Positions 1-9,555 of a DNA stretch of 64,000 nt are shown one piece after another (position 1 is the first letter of the stretch; every line of letters begins with the position of its first letter). The position numbers and the translations under genes were made by a program. Under the pieces are notes generated by a model. The model was not told the DNA's origin and made no database searches. It worked only from the letters and a program-made list of their open reading frames with translations. Origin of the DNA: Ascidia mentula (taxonomy: Eukaryota > Chordata > Ascidiacea > Phlebobranchia > Ascidiidae); the NCBI GenBank assembly GCA_947561715.1, contig OX387205.1, forward strand, positions 13,707,001 to 13,771,000, in the 5' to 3' direction.

Positions 1-190
1 ATCAAATCAAAAGTTTGGGAATCACCCTGGAACTGTAAGACAAACCCAAGCTGAAAACCATCAATTCGCGCTTGCTTATATTGTTCAAACTCACATCAAA
101 AGCAAAAACAAATCATAAGTAATGCACTAATTTCACACACCGAATCTCGATTACAAATCCTACTTTAATATTTCAACCAAATCAACAGTA

Positions 191-354
191 ATATTTTATG
201 CAATGGCATGACTGGCAGGATCGCCCCACTGCGCAGGTCCTTGCTTGGCGATCACATCTAACGTATCGCGATCATGAGGTATGGGCTAGGCAGCGATGTC
301 TGGGCTGCCAAGCCTGCAAACCTCATGATCGCAATCACGACATTGCATGAAATA
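191..354. repeat. fold-back segment of the SINE-like repeat (Z0 intron 10)
   Basis: The left end TATTTTATGCAATG pairs with the right end CATTGCATGAAATA. Inside, CGATCATGAGGT pairs with ACCTCATGATCG, and CTAGGCAGC partly pairs with GCTGCCAAG. The segment can fold on itself and sits directly upstream of the tRNA-like core. The same unit recurs in Z2, Z5 and Z6. Confidence 0.75.
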
Positions 355-477
355 GTACTGCGTTATCTTATGCCGTGGTAAATATCCCTTACGTATATGT
401 GAAGGTTGCCAGGCAAGTTGTTTGCTTACGCACCAGTGTACCTTGGCCACAATATACCCCTTGAAACCACTGAGCTA

Positions 478-552
478 GCTCACCCATAGCTCAGTTGGTA
501 GAGCGTTGGGCCTGGTTAACCCAGGTTCGTGGGTTCAAACCTCACCGGGAGC
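478..552 (+). repeat. tRNA-like core of SINE-like repeat (Z0 intron 10)
   Basis: Box A (TAGCTCAGTTGG) and box B (GGTTCAAACC) are intact. The D stem GCTC/GAGC and the acceptor end CGGGAGC are visible. The 5' acceptor strand is disturbed (GCTCACCCA), so this is a degenerate, repeat-borne copy rather than a working tRNA. Confidence 0.75.
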
Positions 553-759
553 TTCATTTTTCACATCTTGCTTCGTCATGTCAGGAAAAAATGGCTGATC
601 CAGCCAAGCTTCACCGCATTTTGGCACCACATTTTGGCTTTCAGTAAAAGTATTTAAATTTCAGTTTGTTTCCTTACGTTTAGTTGCAAAGTTGTGCGCG
701 AGGCAGAGGCGGAAGATGCAATCGTGATAATGAGGAATTACCAGCCGACTTTCGCAAAC

Positions 760-2673
760 TAACAAAAATTTCCGTGCATATCATGTAAGCTATAAAAACG
801 AAATAAAAAATGCAGCAACATATTCATCCATACTGTACTGGGATTATTTTTAGCTGCAGTGGAAATCAAACACAGAGTATATGGCAATAATTGTTAGCAT
901 TAACGTTAACTCTGCATGGTCTATGATTTAGCCTTCTTTGGTAATTGCCTGGAGTTTTATTTTTCCACTCTGTATCTGGTACTATTAGTAGATTACGGAG
1001 TATAACTTGCCTGTAAAGAGGTTTTGCAGTTGTTTGGTGTTCGTCAACCACACAATGTGTTTATTAATAATTTCGCACTCTATATATCAATATTACAAGC
1101 TTTAAAACCGTTGCCTTTATGCATAAATTTCCGAACAACAAACGGGGAAGAACTTTTTCGACAAGAAACAGAACGAAAACAATTTAAAAGTTGACATCAA
1201 ATTTTGCAAATCATTGAAAAGCTGCGTTAGCGTCGATGTATTCTAGAAACGAGGCTGCGGAAAAGCTTAATTGCTTGAGGCTACTCTTCAGGCGATGTTG
1301 TGTCTGTGTTTACGAGGTTGAATTGCTGCAAACTCAACAAGAATTTCCCATCGTTGTTGGTCTGTGTAATGACGTCACAACTCCAATAAAGGTTTCATTA
1401 ATTAAGAAAAAATAACAAACTGTTTTTTTTTTAAATTCAGCAGCTGAATACTTATGCAAATGCGTAAATTTAGATACCCAGCAAATCTTCAACCACTATT
1501 TTACAACGGAAATAATTTTTAATCCTTTGGCCAAGGTCCAAACCCCAAAATAAACCTTACAGTTTTTCCATGGAATGAGTATTTAGCGTTTTCAAATAGT
1601 TTAAGTTAAAATTAAGTCCTGCAAAAGCTGCAAGAAGCCTAGCAATGACTAAGAAATGCGGTCTGACTTGAAACTTGTTTTTCTACATTTTTGTGGCTAT
1701 GACGCCAAGTTCTGTGTGTCTGAGTTTTTCAGCTCACTTCAGAAGCTATTTGAAGCTGCAGGCCGTGGTTGCATAAAAGCTGTTTTGCAACAAAGCAATG
1801 TCTAAAACTTTATGTGTTATTCGCATATATATGAGCTGCATGTTAACATTTCTTGGCAAGGATGAAGGATGAAGGTTGATAGTAGATTGTGAGGCGCAGA
1901 AAGCAGATATTTGTTTGCAGAAAAGACCAAGTTTAAATCGGTTTGTTCAGTTTAATTCGAAGCAAAATTGTTGCTACAATGAAGTGGTTCAACAACATAG
2001 ATCAATTTGTCGGTTTGATCTGCAAATTAAAACAAGATAACTTTAGCCTTCGGAACACGATATTTGGTAAAAAAGAGCACTAAAATATCAACGCGTCGTT
2101 GCCAAGGACAACGTAACGAACACTGCTCTCTTGCGCCATAACGTTGCGTGTTTACACCAAAGCGAGATTTGTAATTGAGTCAATAAAGTAAGTGATGCAG
2201 GGGCAAGGCGAAGTTTGGTTACAGGTTGGCCATAAAAATTCAAAAAAAAAAACAACACAGATGTTTTTAAATTGGCCAATGCACAACCATAAGTTGTTCA
2301 GTAAAAATGTTCGCATATTTTAATCCCTAAATGCGTGGAAATATATTTTGTTTCATAGGAAATATTAAAAAGATATTTAAATCGGATTTGTGTGTTTGTT
2401 GTCTGTTTGCACCATAAGATTGCGCATAAAATATTTTTTATAATCACCAATTGCAATGCCGACAAGTCTCTGGTTTAGAATGTGTCGGCTATGTGTATAG
2501 TCGCACTTTTTGGAACAGAAATTTTATTGTTTTGTAAACTTCACTTTGTCCCGGCATGAATTGAAATTTTTTACAGATCGGCCAATTCCATCCTGTCACC
2601 GCTATAAATAAAACTAATTGTAAAACATCAAGTTGTGTTTCTCCTGCTTTTAACGAAAGACTCTTTTGAAGAA
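760..2673. other. spacer Z0-Z1: 3' flank and conserved upstream block
   Basis: No convincing gene. It starts with the distal 3' UTR of a type-B gene, including an AATAAA signal at 802-807. A block follows that is repeated, with few changes, upstream of Z3, Z4, Z6 and Z7. It carries a CRE-like TGACGTCA (1370-1377), an octamer ATGCAAAT (1454-1461) and ends with a CCAAT/TATA core promoter. Short reading frames here are broken in at least some copies. Confidence 0.8.
2582..2610 (+). promoter_or_regulatory. core promoter of Z1 (CCAAT + TATA)
   Basis: CCAAT at 2582-2586 and TATAAATA at 2603-2610 lie 71 bp before the start codon. The same pair at nearly the same distance precedes all five copies that keep exon 1. 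A transcription start about 30 bp downstream would leave a 5' UTR of roughly 40 nt. Confidence 0.6.
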
Positions 2674-5600
2674 ATGCGAAACCCCAAGATGCAAATCGTC
2701 CTTTTACTCTGTATGTGGCTTCAAGTTTTGCCAGGTGACTACATAGATACCGAGTAATGCACTGACATGATTTGTGTTCGTTGGATGAATCCAACTTCAC
2801 TGAAATAATATTTTGTGAACATTCACAGACTTCGTTCGTTATATTTTGTTCAGGTGGAGGATCGTCCACGTGTCGACCTTCGGCTTATAGTGGAACCAGA
2901 AAGTATTTTCAAATTCCCTCCTCATGTGAAAGTTCAAGTTTTACAAGGGCTTACAGTACTGGAAGTTCTGGAACTGCTGCAATACACTTGTATTACTACA
3001 CACTCGGCAACAATACTTGTTCGGTAAAAATGTCTTACTTCTTTTGTTGACAACATTGACAATTTTGCGTTGTCAACACTGATTACGGTGATGCAAATCC
3101 TCTACGCATATGTGGAGGTCGAATGACAAGTTGTGCTATTGCGTATCAGTGTACCTTGACCACAATATACCCCGTGAAACCACCGAGCTTCTGTAGCTCA
3201 GTTGGTAGAGCGTTGGGTCTGGTTAGCCCAGGGTCGTGAGTTCAAACCTCACCGGAAGCTTGATTTTCAGATCTCGCTCCGATTTGTTGGGAAAATGGCT
3301 GATCCAGCAAGGCCGCGATACCAGTAAAGCTTTTGATTCATTTGTAACAATAATGATTTTTGTGCTCCATTACTCTGATTGCAAACATTCAACTAATCAT
3401 TGAAAGCACTTAACTGAAAAATAAATTCAATACAACGAGAAACAAAATCCAATTTGCAATAATTACTTTTCAATTTTCTTCTTAAAGGGATCAAGAATTT
3501 GCTGGCGAGTCACAAGTCGAACGTTTCTCAAGATGTTCCGCTTCACGCGAACTTTTTTTTGTTCGATATGTTTCTGTGTTCATTTAATTATGTGATAGGT
3601 TTACCAAGGAAGCAACAAAAACGGAGTCTTGCTGGGGACTTTCGTTGGTAATGGAAGTGCGACAGGAATTGTGAAATCAAATACCGGTTCCTTGTATTTG
3701 AGTTGCCCCACGTTACGAGCCATTACCAACTATCCTGCCTTTGCTTTTATAAAAGGTAAATTACTCTATCTACTGATTTCTGTGTAAATGTAATGTTACT
3801 GATGAACTAAAATCACTCGATATGACGAAACAAACATTTTTGTTTGACAATTAGGCGATTTTAGTTTATCAAGTTGAGTGATATTTCAAGCAGATTTTCT
3901 CTGTCGACGTATACTTAGCTTGCATGGTTTACACTGACTTTGTAATTTAACTGTTAATAAAGCTACCGCACAGGGTTTTTCCACCGTGCATTGTGAAACC
4001 TATTTGAAAACACGCCAAGAATTGCTGCTGATTGACGACGAACGTCACTATATGTTGTTTAGTCACCGAGGAAGCCTCGTGCAACTTGGAGTTGGACGTG
4101 GAAGATCTTCCAACAACTCTCGTTCTCCCGACAAGTAATGGAAAGTTATTGGGAAAGCTTGCTTGTAATTACACGATGTCAACTCCAGTGAGGTGCAACT
4201 TTACAGTTACCGTGTCGTCAGGACTAACTGCTTCCGTGAACAACATATTCGTAAGTTCATACGAATAGTTTCAACGAATTTTAATATAAAACTCCTAAAT
4301 CATTGAAATTGCCTGATAATGTCAACGTTGCATTCAAATTCAGACTGCAGGCTGTATTTTGACAATTAATTGCACTTTCTCAAGCAAATAAATAAATAAT
4401 AATGAATACAAAGATTACCACGGCAGTGGTTGAGGAAAATATAGAGGATTTCAAGTCACGGGCTTAGATGCAAAGTTGTTTCCATATGTAGGAGCACGCA
4501 AAGGGTAGGAGGCATACGCACTAAAATGTGATGGGTTACAAATGTAATGTTTATCAGATAATTAATTCCATTTCGTTACAGCGAAGTTCAACCTAAGTAA
4601 CAATAAAGTGTAAATTAAACCTGCCGATAAGTTTCACGTGTCCTTTCATCGCAATTAAAGAATAACTAAAATAAATACAACGACTCTTTCAACATATGCT
4701 GAATTCTAAAATAATGTGGACCAAAGAAAGGCTTTGCCTATTTAAGGAAATATATAATACATCGCACAAGTCGTTTAAAGCGAAGTTCGCATGAAAATTA
4801 CCACAAGTTGTGACTTAAAAACTCAATAGCTTTCAACATTACCTAATGTCTGGTTATGTTAAACTTGCATTTGAATTCGCACATCAGGCTGTATCATGAC
4901 TTTTCAAAGTATTTGGATTCGGACTAAACATGAAATTACTTTCTTGAAAAAAAATACAGCAAAGAATAATGAATGCAAAAAATTACAACAATAGTTTAAA
5001 AAAAGTAAACATGGTTATTTAAGGGAAAGTTATTCGTGTAAAAAGTCGTTCAGAGCGAAGTAGAGTAATCCAAATCACGAAACTTTTGTGTTTTGCTTTC
5101 TTTAGGAAGTATTATAGCGACCTTTTAAAGAAGAAATTTCCTTTAGATTTTATCAGACGATCCTTCCCATCCAGGAATCAGAATAAATTCCACTCAAAGA
5201 GATGAAATAGTCACAACGGTTCAAGCCCGAAGAGTCAACGTTCAAATAATCACTTATACTGGTTCATCACCTTCTCCAACCATTCACATCGATTCAGGTT
5301 TAATACATAACTGTTTGTCAACAAATTACCGCAATATTTTAAACCATGGAAAACGAAAAATTTTAAGCTTGTTACTACAACAAACATAAACACACAAACT
5401 AAACAAACTGCTTGATCTTAATCCCGCTGATAGAATAGGTAATAGTAGATAAACTAAAGACTTAACTCACATGCAAAAATAAAAAGTTACGCCAAACTAC
5501 TCTTCAAAAAATTATCTCTTTCTAATTGGGACCACTTTACGCAGACTGCAAGTTGTTTGATGGAATAGAATGCACCGACTCCGTCAAGCTAAGGTTGGTA

Positions 5601-8140
5601 TTTATGTAAAAATTTGCTGCAAAAAAAACAAGTAAATAAAATTAAATTATTTATTTGCCACAACACGGGTACAAATTTCTGTCAAAAAAAGTAAACACTT
5701 ACAGTGTAACATTGTAACATTATTATGGGTATCAACATTCTATTTGCTTTTTTAGCGTCAGTTCTCATGGATTAAACTTACTTCTAGCAAGCGGAGAAGA
5801 TATTTTGTATATTTCTAATCAAACGACCACCAACCTTAATTCTCTTCCGGAGAGTTGCAAAGCTCCAGCAAATAATCCAGTTTTTCATTTCGATCTCAAC
5901 GAATGTTCTCCAACAAAAAAGGTGTCTGTTTAGATTTTCTTAACAGATTTTGCCAACCCAGGTTATGTTCAACAAAATTGCCATAAACTTCCCCTTTAGA
6001 AACTTTCTTCTTGACAGATTTTCGTTAACACATAGCGAATTAATTGTGGAAAATTGTAGAATTGATGTTTCTCTCTTAGAAAACAAGCGACATGTTCAGA
6101 TTGGTTTACAAAGTTCGCAACTTCAAGTACAACAGCCAAGTAGTAAGTAGGATGTCCTACCGACCTTACTGGGAGATATCTTGTGACTACAACGAGTCGA
6201 AAATATTGAACAGAAATATTAAAGTGGACGCTGGTTCTGTTTTAACCAAATTAGCGTAAGTATGGGTGCGTTTTGGAAAGCTGCAGACATGGTGTGTACA
6301 CGCACTGTTTCGACGTGTAAGGTCGTATCAGTGCAGCTGTTGTCTGTGGCACTGTGCTAGCTTTTGCACTAGCGGGCACACTAATTTCCACTTTGTGGTA
6401 CCTTTCCGGTCAACGTCGATCTGTTGGGTACCCTATACGGAGTGGGTTTTAAATAACACTTTTACAACCACGAGTTTAAGTTAACCTCAAAACTTTTTGA
6501 ACAGAAAAGAAAACATTGTCGCTTCATACAGTACGGTTGGCAACATTACGGTCAGGTTTGCGTTGTTTGGTGACGAGCAAATGCGAAACCCACTTACATC
6601 TAATTCGATCGTTAGTGTTCCAGAATATATCTACGCAAAACTGGATATTTCGGCCTACAAAAAAATAGATTTATTGGTGAGTAATCATTCAAGTGTTTCT
6701 TGTGGGCGATGGCTGATAGCGTTTCTGTTTCTTCATCTTTCAATTTAGTTGAAAAGTTGTTGGATCACAAGAGACGTTGGAGGAAATAAAAGATATGAAC
6801 TCATCAGAGAAAGGTGATTACCACGAGCAAATATTTAAACCATCCTTCTTCATTAGTTTGCAAACATTCGTTTGTTTCTGATTTGTTTTGGGTTTTTGTG
6901 CAGACTTATTACCATAAATCTATAGTCTATGAAGGTTACAAATTTGCAAAAAAAAAACGTTTAAAATAAGTTGTTGGGGGCTAATTTTTGCTTTTTTAGC
7001 TGCAAAGTTGAGCACGAAACTGAAACTGAAGACACGATTGTGGTGACGAGAAATTATCAACCGATCTACGCCACCTTCAAGTTTCGTTCATTCGTTTGGA
7101 TGAACGTGTCTGAAAACCAACAATCCCTGTACGCTCACTGCTACGTGCAATTATGTGACAACACCAACACCGTCTGTGCACAACCGGTAAGATAATATAT
7201 TTTTCAATGAAAATCATATATTAATAATTCTGCAAGTGCAAATACCTAGTACAACCGGTAAGATATCCATATCCTGTTATTTATCGCATTGTTCATGACC
7301 ACAAATATTAGCTTAGATAACAACAATGCATGTTTTGCTTTCTTCCCACAGGATTGCTCACGTGGACGTAAACGTCGATCTGTGGTTCCGGGTTTAAAGG
7401 AAGTCATATCAGTTGGACCTTTCTATGTTTCGGTTCCGGATCTGTGTGAAAAGGCGAGTTTTATCCGTGCGACAACTTTACTGGAGAGACTAAACCGTAT
7501 AAGTAGTCTTGAGTCGTGCGACTCATGCAAGTTTATCATTGTACCTTGAAATACAAAACTATGAACGGTCGGGGAACCTCTTTTTCGATTTGACCACACA
7601 AATCGACCATTTCCGAATCCTTGCTCTTAGAATACGGCTTACAGTTAATGCTTGTTTAGGAAAATGGAGGTTGTACGGACTCTTGCAGCGTCATAAACGG
7701 AATCGTGAAATGTTCATGTTTTGAAGGTCACGTCCTTGACGAGGACAAGAAAACGTGCATGGGTAAATGTGGAGGAAACTTAAGCTAATGAAAGATAAGA
7801 TTGTCGTTGCGTTAATGGGCGAATTAAGAAAATATTGTTGCGCATCTGAAGTGTTGCATGGTTGAATATTAGATAACAACCAAATAACTTTGATTCAACG
7901 CAATAACGATGTGAATAAACAAGAACTGCAGAAAATCATAATGCTACTTGCTCTTAATTTATTGTAGGAGTGGAGCAAGCATTTGAAAGCAAAGGATTCC
8001 AGAGAATGGAAATCCTTTACATTGCTGTTGGAGCCATCGTTATTTTACTTGTTGTGGTTGTGGGGTTGATAATAATGCGTTTGAAACCACGTTCCGGTAA
8101 TGGAGGGTTTACCCAGGGAGTACTTGTGCGTGGAAAGTAA
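2674..8140 (+). CDS. Z1: CUB-CUB-ZP-EGF transmembrane protein, type A, complete
   Basis: Fourteen exons: 2674-2734, 2854-3023, 3599-3755, 4063-4250, 5147-5297, 5545-5593, 5756-5921, 6080-6255, 6505-6676, 6749-6813, 7000-7186, 7352-7453, 7660-7762, 7968-8140; 1920 nt, 639 residues, phases all consistent. Residues 1-21 are a signal peptide (MRNPKMQIVLLLCMW). CUB-like 1 is about 30-130 (CSVYQGS, LLGTFVG, LYLSC); CUB-like 2 about 133-243. ZP-N is about 244-345 and ZP-C about 385-525, with paired cysteines (C-K-L-F, E-I-S-C-D-Y, K-S-C-W, Y-A-H-C-Y). RGRKRRS at 518-524 fits a furin-type ZP cleavage site, followed by a hydrophobic patch (VISVGPFYV). An EGF-like module (ENGGCTDSC) is about 547-582 and a transmembrane helix about 597-619, with a short basic tail. 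Exon 12 ends at a GC donor (AAG/GCGAGT) where type B has GT. The domain order resembles CUZD1 with an added EGF. Function is not known; a secreted or matrix-forming ectodomain is inferred. Confidence 0.88.
3187..3259 (+). repeat. tRNA-like core of repeat (Z1 intron 2)
   Basis: The cloverleaf arms are recognisable: D stem GCTC/GAGC, T arm GTGAG/CTCAC, boxes A and B intact. The acceptor has mismatches (GCTTCTG against CGGAAGC). It lies at the same place in intron 2 of Z3, Z4, Z6 and Z7, so it predates the array. Confidence 0.75.
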
Positions 8141-8451
8141 CTGACTGATTGCCTCCAGGTTTAGGACCTCAGCACAGCAATCGTTCACAACAGCTTTTAT
8201 TGAATGATTGCGAGTTAAACCTAATTGTACATACAACTAACAAATTGCTTGCTTTTCTTGATTTGAAAGAATATTCTAGGAAGTAAAATGTTTACAAACT
8301 TTGCATATTTTGCATTTATGTTAAAAAATAAGTTGGATTGATAATCACTCCTTTGCGATGTAATTTGTGACAATAGTTGTAATCTCATCTCAGAAACGAA
8401 CCCACCGTATTTGTTTGTGTATAATATATGCTATGCCAGTTTCAAATAACA

Positions 8452-8457
8452 AATAAA
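8452..8457 (+). other. poly(A) signal AATAAA of Z1
   Basis: It lies 312 nt after the stop codon. The surrounding AAATAAAAAAATGCAGCAACA is shared with the type-B 3' ends, marking a homologous 3' end in both gene types. Confidence 0.6.
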
Positions 8458-8899
8458 AAAATGCAGCAACAAACTTTTACACACAAGATTTATGTTAAAC
8501 TGAGGAAGTTAGAAGCAGTTATATTATGCGTATTGCATATGAAAGCTTCGGTTTCTATTGTAGTTTAGCTTGGTGAGCAGGAAATCATTAACAGAATTAT
8601 AATGCTTAACATGATTGCCATGCTATGTGTGATCGAGTACCACTGCATTTAATTATAATCCCATACTTTTTTCGTTTATACAGCTTACGTAACATACACG
8701 ATATTTTTGTTAGTTATGAATGGAAGATTTAGATCAGGCGTATTGACAATCAATATTTGCATTTTTATGTCGTCAAACAAAACAACTTGGGCTTACAGAG
8801 GATTCATATAAGACATATTCCTGCTCGCAAACTCTGCCCTAACAAACCATGCTATATTTCCATTAACAATTCCGCTCCCTTCAGTGTTTATGTTGTTAA

Positions 8900-9045
8900 G
8901 ATGAATTGTCGCAGCCGGATGATTTTGCTGGACGGGCCGGATGTGGCTGTGGGCTGTTGGTTGCTCACCCCAGATTTAAATCAACAAAAAATCGGTTACA
9001 AGGGTGTTTATTTGTGCAAGTAAGACTACTGTGACTTTGGTATAG
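8900..9045 (-). repeat. inverted copy of the repeat found in type-B 3' UTRs
   Basis: Read on the minus strand, this matches the block just after the stop codon of type-B genes (19572-19700): CAAAGTCACAGTAGTC, the CAATCTGGG/GCAACC stretch and the CATCCGGCC region are all recognisable, with perhaps 20% differences. An older interspersed repeat in the opposite orientation is the simplest explanation. Confidence 0.65.
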
Positions 9046-9555
9046 TTTTATACACGAAATCAAACAGAAGTGAATCGGTGACCAAGTGAGATCTGAGCTG
9101 AAAGCTGAGCGTGGCTCGGGCACGCAAGACAGAAAATTTACACAAAAAGAGGTAGATTGGCGCCTTAAATTTTATTGAGTATTTGTCCTCATAATTATCC
9201 AAGTGATGTTTTGTCAGTGGTTACTTCAGAAGTGAGACCTTAACACAGGTTTTTGACTCTCGTTGGAATTCCTATTTGTCATCGTCTTTATTTTGTTTTG
9301 GAGTTCAATAAATGCTGTCAAGCAATGCTTCTCAGGAGCAACTAATGTTGCCGTTTTATCAGGAAAAAAGGTGATATTTTTATAAATTCATTCAGGATAT
9401 TGCACCAACGCTAATCATGAGTTTCTCTAAGATTTGGTCTTGAACAAAAAGACGTTGTTACAAATATTTAGCTTCACCCCAAAAACAACCTTGGTTATTT
9501 GTATAAAGGACAAAGGTGTCCCATACCACAGTGGTAGAATGCTAAACAAATTACG

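Larger units (their letters stand above)
1..759 (+). pseudogene. Z0: truncated type-B CUB/ZP/EGF gene fragment
   Basis: The window opens inside intron 10 of a type-B family member. Exon 11 starts at 684 after a TTTAG acceptor and reads as the ZP-C segment (S-C-K-V-V-R-E, then the N-Y-Q-P-T-F core) as in Z2, Z3, Z5 and Z6. At about 757, inside the codon run for F-A-T, the sequence jumps directly to the distal 3' flank (ACTAACAAAAATTTCC), which in Z5 lies about 2.0 kb further on. The rest of exon 11, the furin site, the EGF domain, the transmembrane exon and the stop codon are therefore missing. The intron is closest to that of Z5, sharing the same internal deletion after the tRNA-like core. 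The gene may continue upstream of the window, but it cannot make a membrane-anchored product. Confidence 0.85.

Noticed and set aside
4032..4062. Longer exon 4 beginning with MTTNVTICC
   Set aside because: An in-frame TGA lies just upstream, and ATATGTTGTTTAG is a good acceptor in the required phase. The extra residues are intronic.
5950..6150. 66-codon frame kept in most copies around exon 8
   Set aside because: It runs through the end of intron 7 into exon 8 in the wrong frame. The acceptor CTCTTAG/AAAACAAG gives the ZP-N continuation (RNFKYNS, EISCDY) and the correct phase on both sides.
6266..6484. 72-codon cysteine-rich frame in intron 8 of type-A genes
   Set aside because: It lies wholly between a strong donor at 6256 and the exon 9 acceptor at 6504. 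It has no start context, and its counterpart in Z7 has another end because of a one-base change.
8757..9023. 88-codon frame downstream of Z1 and again downstream of Z4
   Set aside because: It falls in the inverted interspersed repeat and resembles no protein I recognise.
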